DNA of 64,000 bases, taken from Podospora bellae-mahoneyi. Taxonomy: Eukaryota > Ascomycota > Sordariomycetes > Sordariales > Podosporaceae. Below, piece by piece: positions 11,999-25,051 of the stretch. Both the position numbers and the translations under genes were made by a program. Position 1 is the first letter of the stretch. Every line of letters begins with the position of its first letter. The stretch lies in NCBI RefSeq assembly GCF_035222275.1, contig NC_085881.1:3224001-3288000 (forward strand), read 5' to 3'. The notes beneath the pieces are model-generated. The model saw only the letters and a program-made list of their open reading frames with translations, had not been told where the DNA came from and did not search any database.

Positions 11999-12356
11999 GG
12001 TGGGCAATTTTTGCCGTCGTGGTGCTGCCTTTTGGCCGTGTTGTCGCTGCTTTGGCAGCCTTTTCTCACCAGCCGAATGCTGCAGCTTCAAAATTTCTCG
12101 AGCCGTCGTTAGAAAAAAAAAGTTATCGGCCTGCACGAGTGGAGAAACACCCCTGGTCGGGTCTTGGCGTCCCTTGCGACCAAAGAAATCGGAGAAGGAA
12201 AATGCCGGCCGCCACTGATTCGAGCCCCACCACTGTGGGGTATGCTTGTATGGAAGGCTGCGGCTCTTCTGAATGTCATTGATGTGTTTGATAGAGATAC
12301 GGATAGCTACGAAATAAACGCTATTTTGGCATCATTGAATATCGCGGTACTGTCCC
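11999..12356. other. Intergenic; RRP9 promoter region
   Basis: This 358-base gap lies between two genes on the minus strand. It contains an upstream in-frame ATG for RRP9 at 12136 and an A-rich patch near 12112-12121. No other feature was seen. Confidence 0.4.
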
Positions 12357-13224
12357 TCACTCTTCACCACTATCTCCATCCTCCGACATTTTGTCGGCCC
12401 CGTCTTGGTCGCCAGCAGTTCCATTCGCAGCCTTCTTGGCCTTTTCCTTCTGCCTTCTCTTCAACTTCTTCTCCCTGTTCAGTCGCTTCTTCTTCTCCTT
12501 AAGGTGCTCTTCCTTTGTGAGCTTCTTGCTCTCTTCTTCCTTGCGCTTCTGTTCCCTGATTCGAAGCTTGATCCTGGTCTTCTTTCCTGGCCTCTTTTTC
12601 TTCTTATCTCCCTCTTCTACACTCTTGCCTCCAGCAGTCATTGTTGTGGGTTTTTTGGTGGCCACAATCTCAATCTTCGTCACCCTCCATGGTACCTCTA
12701 AACCCCACGCTCTTTGTTTCGATAGCGCCAGAATGTCTTGGGCCGACATGGCGGAGTGTCGTATTTGCTCTTGCTGTTCGGGGGTGAGGGGCTCTTGTAT
12801 GTAATAACTGAGAGGCCGTTCTTTGAAGGGTATTTCCTCTGTTGAGGCCTGTAGCTCATCCTCTTTCGGCGCAAGCACTACTTTTTGGGTTGGTGCTGAT
12901 GAGAAGAGCCGGAACGAAAATTCTTCTTCTTGGTTCTCTTCATTTTCTAGTGGTGGTTGTGTCTCTTGGTCTGCATCGGCCATGGAGACATCACCCTCGG
13001 CCTCATCTTGTGGTGGCGCAGCGAGGTTGATGGCTAAGAGACTGGAGAGTTTTTGCCGGAGAAGGCTGGCATCTTGTTCTGAAGATATATACCTGTGCAC
13101 TTCCCCCTCTTCAGAAGACGAGTAGAGGTCTTCCCTCCTCACACTGATACAAAAATATGTTAGAGCATGTAGGAGAGAGTGTGAAAGAAGGGGCCTACCG
13201 TTTGGCATCTGGAACTTCGGACAT
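12357..13224 (-). CDS. Small basic fungal protein resembling the DUF2011 family
   Basis: Exons 13224-13199 and 13143-12357 (intron 13144-13198, GTAGGC to ATCAG) join in phase to about 270 residues. The start MSEVPDAKRVRREDLYSSSEEG fits fungal DUF2011 proteins as I remember them; the assignment is from memory and moderate. The middle is acidic, followed by a conserved-looking segment FSFRLFSSAPTQKVVLAPKE and a helical part with QEQIRHSAMSAQDILALSKQRAWGLE in two pieces. The last 90 residues are strongly Lys/Arg-rich (KKKKRPGKKTRIKLRIREQK), suggesting a nucleolar or RNA-associated protein. It is divergent from PRE1 across 382 bases. Confidence 0.8.
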
Positions 13225-13606
13225 AGTCGAATTGACACAATCGATGAAAGAATTAAGAAGTGGGACACTTGAGAGATGAGACTAATGGACGGGGCAGAGT
13301 TGAGTGTATTGATTGAGATTGTTATAGGTGACTTGAGTTTATGCTTCTGTAAGAGGTTCAAAATGAGAGAGGCCATTGAGAGCTCAAAAAATCGATATGC
13401 GACAGGTGGTCAGTGCTCCAGCATAGGAAGGCTGAAGGGGCCCCGCAAATTCAACTCCCAAGGTGCGCGTTCCCGCCTGCCTAGCTCCAGCCCGCCATAC
13501 CCAGCTCCATCCATGACCCAGCACCAGCATCAAGCAACCTTCGACGCTCACCTAACGTCCAAACCAACGCACCACATCTACAAATTCACGCCACAGCAGA
13601 GACAAA
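13225..13606. promoter_or_regulatory. Shared divergent promoter region, DUF2011-like gene and PRE1
   Basis: The region of 382 bases lies between two divergent start codons. I did not find a clear copy of the yeast Rpn4 proteasome element in it. Coding potential is absent. Confidence 0.45.
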
Positions 13607-14387
13607 ATGTACGTCGCATCTACCCATCCTCTAGAGCACGCCCATCATTGACACTTTCTAGGGAGGTTCTACTGGGCATTACGGGCAAGGACTTTACGCT
13701 GATCGCCGCGTCGAAGGCGGCCATGCGTGGAGCTACCATCCTCAAAGCATCCGACGACAAAACAAGACAGTTGAACAAGCACACACTCATGGCCTACTCT
13801 GGCGAGGCTGGTGATACCGGTCAGTCATCACAGTGTTCATGTACACCTTCCAGCAGCATGCTGACAGAACCCCACAGTCCAGTTTGCCGATTACATCCAA
13901 GCCAACGCCCAGCTCTACTCGATGCGCAACGAGTCGGACCTTTCCCCATCAGCTCTTGCTCACTTTGTCCGCGGTGAACTTGCTACGAGTCTTCGGTCGA
14001 GAAATCCATACAACGTAAACCTTCTTTTGGGCGGCGTTGACCCCATCACACACAAGTCTAGCCTGTACTGGTTGGACTACCTTGCGTCGCTCGCCCCCGT
14101 CCCATATGCTGCCCACGGCTATGCTCAGTATGATGGAACCCAAGTCCAAACCCTATATCACCCCACTAACAATATGCCTTCTCAGATACTACTGCCTTTC
14201 TATCCTGGATAAGCACCACCATCCCGACATCACCCTCGGCCAAGGCATCAAACTTCTCACACTATGCGTCGACGAGCTCAAGAGAAGACTACCGATAGAC
14301 TTCAAGGGGATGACGGTCAAGGCAGTGACCAAGGACGGCGTGGTAGATATCCAGTTTGATGACGACAAGGTGGTGAAGGCTGCTTGA
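13607..14387 (+). CDS. PRE1: 20S proteasome subunit beta-4 (Pre1/PSMB2)
   Basis: This is a non-catalytic beta subunit of the 20S core. Exons 13607-13608, 13662-13819, 13878-14127 and 14186-14387 give 203 residues, the usual length. The start codon itself is split: AT at 13607-13608, intron 13609-13661 (GTACGT to TCTAG), then G. This is required to give the conserved start [12 protein letters not shown]. The rest matches the family: [20 protein letters not shown]-like N-terminus (here [11 protein letters not shown]), [52 protein letters not shown] and [13 protein letters not shown]. There is no propeptide or catalytic N-terminal Thr, as expected for beta-4. Confidence 0.95.
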
Positions 14388-16025
14388 TTTAATGGGTTCC
14401 ATTTGGAGTCTCGTGGGGGATTTCTCGGTGTATAATACCTGGCACGGACGATGCATGGATTCAATGGGATTTTAGAATTCAGGTTCTGGTTGGCACATGA
14501 CTTGCCAGAGTTCAAGGTGACTTGGTGGTTTCGTCTCCTGATGCCTCAGATGCTTCGGATTTGGCCCCTGACTGGCAAGAGTGGTTACATCCGGAAGCTA
14601 GTCAAGTCGATCATACTTGAGTGCACTTGGCTGGGGTGCGTAGAATGACGCTGACACGGGCAGTAATGAGGAAATCTCCTATTTTGACCTGTGTTTGCTC
14701 TATTCCCACAGTCCTCTGCAAGACAAGCAGAGTGGGGGCACACCCAACCACAACAGACAGTTTGACACGCTGCAGACTTGCTTTGGCACCATTTCTGGCC
14801 GATAGGGCGGTGAGAGGGTGAAGAGCCAATCCAAAGCACCTTCCCCGCGCTCAAAGAAGCCTTCGACTTTTCTGAGTGAGGCGGTGAGGCCGGGTTGCAC
14901 GAATACCCCCAAGCCCAAGTCACTCATCGTAACCCTTCGTTAGTGTAATGATGGCCGATGGCTGATGGCATCAGGGAAGGGGTTGCTCCTGATCTGTTGC
15001 CCCGTTCCCGAAAGGGCCCCGCATGCTGTTTGGTCGGGTGCGTGCCAGACGTGCCAGACACTTCCAACTGACTCAAGAGACAACTGTCCGCCGGCGGGTT
15101 CCTGCGTTGAAAGGAGAGAGATGGGAGGCATGTTTGGTGTCTGACTCTCTGAGGGAAGGCCAAACAACCGTGACAGCCACTCGGCATGTCCAACAGGATC
15201 GCACCACTGCCCACTTGGAAGCCCCGTCCAGCCGTCGTCTGATGATGTTGACGAGAACAGACATTGTGGAAATTAGAGATACCTTTGCGCAAGACAAGAA
15301 GGGATTGACAGCCACCAACTTAGGCCGGAACCCTCTATGTGACGTATGTTGCCACCGGAACACAAGTAGCAACCTATCTAATCAGTAGATGAAGACATCG
15401 TCGGCTTAAGGGTTGGATCATCTTGCCCCACCAAGCGATTGCTTAGCAATTTGCTAACTGGCAGAGGGGGAAGGCGCTGAGTGGGTAGCAGTGCCAGGCT
15501 GGGGGCAACCTGTGGGTGGTTGCTGGCTGCTGCGGGCGTGAGTGGCACAAAGTGGGTCCCCCAGCACAGGATCCAAAACTCTTTTCTTTCTCGGGTCCCT
15601 CACATTTCTCCTCTCCTGAAAAATCTTACCCTTTTCTCCCCCACCCATCTCTGGATTTCTCTAATCCATCCCGCATCTCATCTCACTGTGCTTTTCCCTT
15701 TGGAATTGTCTTTCCTTTTTTTTCTTTTTAAGGATCTGTTTTTGCAGGTACTTTGAAAAGGATCGCATAGGAAGCATCACACACGCTCCCTCTCTTCGTA
15801 ATACCTGGTTGTTACGAGCCACGCGAGCCACCTCGAAAAGTCGCAGGAAACCACTTAATTTCGCGCTTTCTCTGGGCCCAACCAATATTCTCTCGATTTC
15901 TTCGTCTATTCGACTTTGATTTTTCCTCACTACTCTCATTTGAACAATCGTGTTCGTCTGAGCCCAACGATCAGAAAATAATCCCGACTTTTTATTCGCC
16001 TACCGACTGAAAAACCTCAGCAAAT
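14388..16025. other. Intergenic and long pyrimidine-rich leader of DED1
   Basis: No gene was found between 14388 and about 15450. From about 15580 to 15735 the + strand is rich in C and T runs, typical of a strong fungal promoter or transcription start region; the following 290 bases up to the DED1 ATG appear free of ATG triplets, as expected for the leader of a highly expressed gene. Confidence 0.55.
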
Positions 16026-18171
<2,146 letters not shown>

Positions 18172-19673
18172 ATATACCACTTCACGTCGTGAATCACCTC
18201 AACACCCACTTTTACATCATTGGCATCCGGCACTGCATCGTTCAGCACTGCATGGTTTACCAAGGATTCTGTCTCGCTTTTGTTCTGTTCTTTTATCGTT
18301 TGGCACATGGAATTGTTATGCGGCGATCATGACTTTCATTCTTTCGCAACCCGGCAGGGATCGAGTCCGATGGTTTTTTCGAGTTTGACGATGGAGATCG
18401 GGCTTTCCCTACTCGACACAGAACCACACGTTCGACGATTTGATACCCTTTTAGACCGCATTATTCGGAAGTCGACAACTCGACCGCGAGTGCATTCACA
18501 TGCCACACGCGGCATACAGATGCGGTTTCGGTTTTCGGCTGGTGTAATCTAGTCATCATTTTCCTGCTCTTGCCTTGCATTTCCGGCAGGGCACGAAGTT
18601 CACATTAGAGATGGGAGGCATGGGCGCCGCTGGCCTTTTCGATTTTCTGTTTTTTAATTTCTTCACTTGACGACCATCACACATAGACAAAAGTGGATTT
18701 CTCGGTTCTTTTTCTCTGGCTGGTTTCGGCAACGGTACCGGCAGGAGATGGGTCTTACAACAACAAAAACGGGACCTTTCAAAAGATTAGAATTCCATTT
18801 TTTTCGGCAGTTTGAGGACTGGGAGCAGGTTAATGGAGCATTTGATACCCCTTTGAAGATGGAGCTCTGACGACGGATGGAGGCTACAAAAATGCTTGTT
18901 GCTCTCCTCTATTCAGAGCGTTTGGCATTGGCACGGCCGGTCGCAAAAAAGACATCGGGCACGAAGCGCAACGGACATTGTGCGCAAGGAGCGCCTGGGA
19001 TTTTGCGGAAGGCTAAAAGGGGGATTGGCACGAATCTGAATTCTACTCGGACAGTGGCGGCTGTTCCCGCTCGGAGGCTCGAGACAAGACAAATCGTCTA
19101 TGTATAATGGAGTCCAAATTAAAATCCATTTTTTACACCAACTAGTTGTGATTGTGTGTAATGTGTGTGATGTTTTGATGTGTCTTATGACTTGTGAAAG
19201 AAAATGAGGTCTGAACACGTGTAAGAGTCTTGTGTTCTTGTGGAAGGTGATGATCGTGATGTTTGATAGACCTGATATCGGATGGTTTTGTATCCGTACA
19301 TGGCTGGGATAGTTTCTGGTTACAATAGCTGGTATTTGACATGTGCACATGATGAATAGTTATGAATATCCAGTTCCCTCTTTTCCATTTTTGTTCTCCT
19401 ATTTGACAACTCTGCCAGACAGCTTCCCATCTGTCCCTGGACCAGCTGAACCTTTGCCCTCTCCTTTTCGCTTCCTAGGTCCAGTAACCGCTAGTTTTTG
19501 TGTAAACTACTCATAGTGATTCTGGTTCGTCTGTCGTAACCCTCGTAGGTCTCTATACAATATCCCATGCCATGTCCAGCCTATCCACAATCCCACTCCC
19601 AAAAGAGCTATTACACTTGTACACAGCAACACCCCAAACACTACTACAGCAACGTCCCACACCATACAAAAAA
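18172..19673. other. Convergent intergenic region, DED1 and ORC2 3' sides
   Basis: No coding segment is supported. The first part is probably the DED1 3' UTR; the rest shows no repeat or RNA gene that I could recognise. Confidence 0.5.
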
Positions 19674-21324
19674 TCAAGTCGTCAACTCCTCCAATATCCC
19701 CTCCAACTCCTCCTTCCCAAACGGCAAACTCAACAGCTCCGTCCCCAACGCGTCCTTGTGACTAGTAATAATCTGATGATCGTGAAACCTATTTTTTTGT
19801 TTTCTCTTGTCAGCATATCACACCCGATTTCATCTCAGAATAAAATACGTACTCCTTCAACAACGTCCTGAACGCCATCTCACTACTACAGATAAACTCC
19901 TCCACCGCCTTGTTATACACCATCCTATACTCCACACTTATCTCCTCTCCTTGCCCCTGACCCTGACCATCACCCTCATCCGCACATAAAACCTCCCCAA
20001 CCAGCAGTCTAAACAAGCTCTTTGCATTCTCCGGCAGCGACCTCAACACAAACGCCACTCCCTCCTTCCCCCCGACCCGTCGGCTCTTCCGACCCAAGAG
20101 TTCATGCACCGAGTCGACGACCTCCATTTCAGAGGGGGAGTACGAACAAAAAGTGGTGCAGTCATGGTAGAGAAACCGAAAGTTTGTGCCGACTGCCGAG
20201 TCCCATAGTAGGGCAAAATCAGGGGAGTCGGTTGTGCAGCAGAGGTAGACTTGTGCGTGAGAGGCAAGGGTGGAGATTATCGACTGAAAGGACCCCTTGC
20301 GGAGATAAGGGGAGGAGACAGAGTTTAGGAGGATGGTCAAGGTTGTTTTTGGGTGGGTTGTTAGATAGGAGAGGATACCCGGGAGGGTGGTTGTTGGGGA
20401 GGATACTGCTGAGGCGACGGAGCAGAGGAGTTCTCTGATGGTGATGGAGGGGTTGTACCCGTTTATTATGACGATTTTGTTGGCTTGACCCAAGGAGCAA
20501 GGGGGGTGTGAGGAGAGGTATGTAGCGAATTTGTGGATAATTTGACGTTTGGAGCCGTAGCCGTAGAGGCAGAGGGAGAAGGACTGGGAGAGTTCAAAGG
20601 CCCATTGGGGGAAGGAGGACACGTGGAGGGAGGCGAGGTGGGTGATGTCGGTTTTGTGGGGGTTGGCGGACGAGAGGTCGCGGGAGAGGGAGAAGTATTC
20701 GTCGTGGGTGAGGAGTTGGAGGGAGGAGAGGGTGTTGTTGGAGGTTTTGGAGAGCCCGGGTTTGTTTTGGAAGAAGTATTGCTCGTGAGGGGGGAGATTG
20801 CGGGGGGGTGTTGGGGAGCGTTTTCGGGTTCTGGTTGTGGTGGTTTTGCGTTTTCGGCCGGGGGCGAATTTGGAGGGTGTTGTTGTCGGTTCGGTTTCTC
20901 CGTTTAGATTCTCTTCTTCTCCTTCTTCGTCTTCTTCGTCTTCGCTGGATTCGTAGATTTCTCTTGCTATGTCCCCTTCTTCGGCTTCATCGTCGCTGAT
21001 GGCGCCGCTTATCACACGGTCGACGAGGGCCCTGGCGCTTTTCCGTCTGGCGGATCTGTCTGCGTTATTCTTCCTGCTTGGTGTGTCTATCCCGTTGAGA
21101 CCATTGAGTTTTATTGGTGTCGCTACTGTTTTCTTCAGCCTCGAGGCTGAGGGCGTACTGACGGTGGCATCGTCTGTGTCAGCGGCTGCTGTGGCGGCAT
21201 GACGTCGTCGTTTCGGTGGCTCAATTTCGTCTTCTTCTGGGATTTCGTAAGGATCGGTAGTTGCTGGTCGTTTTCGGGGTACCCTAGCGGCAGCTTTCTG
21301 ATTTGTGGTCTTTTTTGGGGGCAT
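19674..21324 (-). CDS. ORC2: Origin recognition complex subunit 2
   Basis: This is the Orc2 subunit of the six-subunit complex that marks replication origins and loads MCM. Exon 1 (21324-19853) and exon 2 (19788-19674), with intron 19789-19852 (GTACGT donor, phase 2), give about 528 residues. The N-terminal 160 residues are basic and disordered (MPPKKTTNQKAAARVPRKRP). The AAA-like domain contains SLCLYGYGSKRQIIHKFATYL, the Orc2 equivalent of a Walker A region, then KIVIINGYNPSITIRELL. The C-terminal winged-helix part ends KEFHDHQIITSHKDALGTEL and FGKEELEGILEELTT, visible only after the intron is removed; this strongly supports the model. It shares a 196-base divergent promoter with GEP4. Confidence 0.93.
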
Positions 21325-21520
21325 TTTTTGTTCTTGAGGATATGTGATGGATGGTAATCCTTTGGTGGTAGTTTAATGGAGACGCGCCCAGGGTTCAATT
21401 GACGCGACTTTTGATGTGGCCCGAGCTCTCCCTCTGTAGCATCCCAGGGTTTCTTTGCACGGACTCTCAGTGACGTATTTGCTATAACCTCTAAGAACCG
21501 CCCTCTCGACATTTTTTAAC
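21325..21520. promoter_or_regulatory. Short divergent promoter ORC2-GEP4 with two GACGCG sites
   Basis: The two start codons are only 196 bases apart. GACGCG occurs at 21381-21386 and 21401-21406, exactly 20 bases apart in the same orientation. The core ACGCG is the MBF (MluI cell-cycle box) core that drives G1/S genes in yeasts, and Orc2 is a plausible G1/S target. The functional reading is inference. Confidence 0.5.
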
Positions 21521-22277
21521 ATGAATCTCAATTTATCTGCCTCACTGAATATATTTAAACTGCTGGCGAAGCCGTCATTATGTCTTCCCCAGGCAACCGT
21601 AGCCACCTTTGCCGACCTTCCAATACCGCTCGACAAGGCGTTTGCGGGACAGAGAGAGAAGGTTGATATCAAGGCGGTGGTCTTGGACAAGGATGACTGC
21701 TTTACTTATCCGGAGCATAATGAGGTCTACGACCAGTACAAGGTATCCCTCCTAATTGTTCAATGCCTCACGTGTAGAAATATGTTAAAATATTGTACAG
21801 CAACGTTTCGAGGCATTGCGAGCTGCCTACCCAGGTCGCCGTCTCCTGATTGTCTCCAACACTTCTGGAGCCCAGAGTTATGACCGTGATGGAAAGCTCG
21901 CCGCTGCCGTTGAGAAGGCTACCGGCGTTGTCGTTCTTCCACATGAGACCAAGAAGCCCGGGTGTGGCGATGAAATCATGTCCTATTTCCGCAAGCATCC
22001 CGAGACAGGAGTGACCAGCCCAAGTCAGATCGCCATTGTCGGAGATCGTTTGTCCACAGACATTATGCTGGCCAACATGATGGGAAGTTGGGGAGTCTGG
22101 GTCAAGGACGGGGTTGTTCCTCTGTCGGAGAAGAGCGTGGTAAGTTTTTGCGCAGGGAAATGAGTTGGGAATGGGAGCTCACCGTGCTTGCAGTTCTCTA
22201 GGATGGAAAGAAGGCTAGCTCCATGGCTCATCGCCCGAGGTTACACGGCGCCTGATCCCTCAAGTCCTTTCGAGTGA
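21521..22277 (+). CDS. GEP4: Mitochondrial phosphatidylglycerophosphatase Gep4
   Basis: It dephosphorylates phosphatidylglycerophosphate to phosphatidylglycerol in the cardiolipin pathway at the mitochondrial inner membrane. Exons 21521-21742, 21801-22139 and 22194-22277 join in phase to 214 residues. The HAD-type motif I is seen as AVVLDKDDCFTYP, with nucleophile and acid Asp residues in DKDD; motif II is LLIVSNTSG; motif III and IV are represented by HETKKPGC and IAIVGDRLSTDIMLANMMGS. The last exon gives MERRLAPWLIARGY, usual for the family's C-terminus. The N-terminus (MNLNLSASLNIFKLLAKPSL) is short and hydrophobic/basic, in keeping with mitochondrial targeting. Confidence 0.93.
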
Positions 22278-24688
22278 ACCGCACCGTCTTCCCAAATCGT
22301 CAGATCACGCTCAACTCGAAGGGTTCTGAGAACCTGCTTCAGAAAGCCACAGTTTCCAACTCACACCAAAGACACGCATTGCTGGGAGACGTTTACCGAC
22401 AATGGCCAATAACTGGAATACTTGACGCCATTGGGCTCTCCTGAACATGCTAGGCCATGGCCTGCCAGATGGCAATAACCCGGCCCGCCGGAGGAAATGG
22501 GCAAAATGCTTGCTTACCTGATGGGATAGCAATGGGCACATACATTCTACCTGTGTAACATGGTGATTGACTGCTGATTGGCTGGGCTCTGGAGGTTTAT
22601 CACTGCTGAACACAGTGTCCTTGAGTCCTCTCGAGGAGGATGTTCAATGATGGGGTTGGATGAATAGGGTTTACTGGAGCTTGATCCTCTTTGTACAACA
22701 TCATGTAATATTATCCAGTATCTCGATGGCCTGCTTGCTTGATAGATCATGATATGTGATGCTTGAGCCAGTGACTCCAACCATGTGACTTGTCACCCCC
22801 ATTCCACGGTGATAATCGAGGGTTCTAGAACACTGTATACGGCCCTGGAGAGTGTTCCCTATCATGCTACAGGACTCGGAATAGCTGTATTATGGCCCAT
22901 CGGCACAATCTTTCCAGTACGCTCTCTCTTTCTTGCTGAAAGCCAGTCCGCCTTGCAAGCTCCTTTCGTTTTTCACGTTTTATATTCCGTTGTAAAACCA
23001 GTAACGTCCCCACATTACTAGTTCCCATGGAGTTGTTCATCTTGTAGATGGTCTCTTACATGCAAGATCACCTGGGGTCTGAATGTCTCAAGTTCCGTCC
23101 GGATTGACCTTGAAACTACCTTAGTAAACAGGGCAGTAAGAAAGATATGCTCTTTGTGATGTGACTTCACAGTCTCGAAGACTCACAGTCATGCGTCGAG
23201 AAAGGCAGGCGGCTCACAAGGGTTGTGCTGTACTCCTCGTGAACTTGCACATGAGGAGGACTCCAGTCATCAGGTACAATAGCGAGCTCTTTCTCAGCTG
23301 GAAGCATTAAGGGCCTATCCGGTGTATCACAGAGACGGCATGCTTTTCATTCACGTGCGGGGAGTGATGTGAATTGAAGGCCGAATTTTTCAAGGATCCA
23401 TGTTGAGACTTGGGCCACCTGACCTTGATGGAATGACAGTGTCAGTTGGCTTGACGTGTTGCCCTTTCGTATAAATATATGAGACCGCGATGGTGGGTAT
23501 CTGTCAGAAATCTAGGAAGGAGAAGTATGAAATCATCTAGTGTCGCCGGTCTGATCAAAAGTCTAGAAAGATATCACTCATTACTTGGCTTTATGAACAC
23601 TTTTCTTTGCGTCCGACCGCCGTCGCAGACAACTTATCCGCTCTGTGCTTCTTGTATTTGGGTCAATGAAAGAGGGCATTGGCTGCAAGTGATGGTTCAC
23701 CTTTAGACATAATGAACAGTTGCTCTAAGTTGATATTCACCGGTAAAAAAACTCCCGACCTCGGTCGCACAGTCGCTGAGATAGCGTGGGAGCTTGACCG
23801 AGATCGGTGAGCAAGTTTCCATTTGTTTAGAGCACTCAAATTCCCCAGCAAGTGCTGGTAATTCACAATTGGCAGACTTGTTTGCTCATGAGCGGGGTGC
23901 CGCCGAATCCCCCACAAAGATTGAATCGGACGAACAAAGTGACAAAGGCTCCGCGGCCGTATGATAGAGACTAAGAGTGATTAATATGATGCCGGTCAAG
24001 AAGACCCCCATCCTGTTCCGGCCGCAAGGGAAAGCTTCATGTGGTCCATCCCACTCTGCAAACGCTGCTCCAGGACGGCAGAGAGCGATAGATACCGCAT
24101 TGTTGTCTTTTTCGACGTCATATCCACTCTCAAGATCTGATTGTCAGCTTCCTGCCAGATAGCAATGGCCAGAAGCAGAGATAGGGGTGGCTTACATGAA
24201 AGGCCAGCCCGTGACCGTGCTCCCAGTGACCTATTGTCAAATTTCAGCTCTCGTCGAGAATAGCAAACAGACATCGGATGACATTGGAGCTGGGTTTCGT
24301 TGGTTCGAGTAGGAGCGATGCGACTTCAGATGAAGACATTCACCGCGAGGCTGTGGAGGTGGTCGGCGACAGTGAATGTACCCCTGGGAACACTGTGCTG
24401 GCCATCCCCGGGTATAAATAACTTCCTCTTCCCTCTCCCTGGCTGTTTTTCTCTTTTTAGATCAACGATCAAGACTTTGACTGCTATCCGGATTCTTAGC
24501 AGCTACAAAGTCACCGCCAGCTTGAAAAGTGTCCATCCAGCAACCAATTCTCTTTTGGTACCTGTAAGTGAAGACTTTCAAGCCCTACTCTCACTTTTAT
24601 ACCCCTCAAAGGCTTTCTGGGGGCCCACTAGCTACATCGTACATGTCCCCAGTCACGTCTTTGACCCATGATTCTACTCTTTGAACAC
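22278..24688. other. 2.4-kb gene-poor stretch
   Basis: I see no coding exon, RNA gene or mobile-element body here. TATA-like sequences occur at about 23466-23475 (GTATAAATAT) and 24411-24420 (GGTATAAATA); the second is followed by a pyrimidine-rich run and could belong to the Myb-like gene downstream. Confidence 0.45.
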
Positions 24689-25010
24689 CTCACCTTCAAT
24701 TGCCCCCCAAAGACCTATCATTACCCCTTCACACCCCTCCTAGCCCTCAAAACACCCATCACACCACCAATGGACGCCTGGACAAAATCTCTGGACGCCT
24801 TGGATTATTTTCCAGTCGCCTCAAGTTGTCTTTTTGACGCCTCGAATTATATGTATCATGCCTATCATTAGATTTCGGACGCCTATAACAACATCAAAAA
24901 AGCCTATAACACCCATTAAAATGCCTATTCACCACGGTTCAAAGCGTCCACATTTCGAAACAACACCCTTCCACACTCTTCACATGCCTCTTCACCCCCA
25001 TCTTACACCT
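24689..25010. repeat. Decayed 21-bp periodic repeat upstream of the Myb-like gene
   Basis: A short block ending in CCT recurs every 21 bases. Clear copies of GACGCCT or a near variant start at 24773, 24794, 24815, 24836, 24857, 24878, 24899 and 24920; weaker ones follow at 24941, 24983 and 25004, and ACCT blocks at 24689 and 24710 keep the same phase. The rest of each unit has diverged. Twenty-one bases is seven codons, and the repeat is in frame with the downstream start codon at 25052, but two in-frame stops separate them, so it is not coding now. Confidence 0.7.
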
Positions 25011-25051
25011 CAAGTATGCATACAACTAACATCCCCACAGATCACATCACC

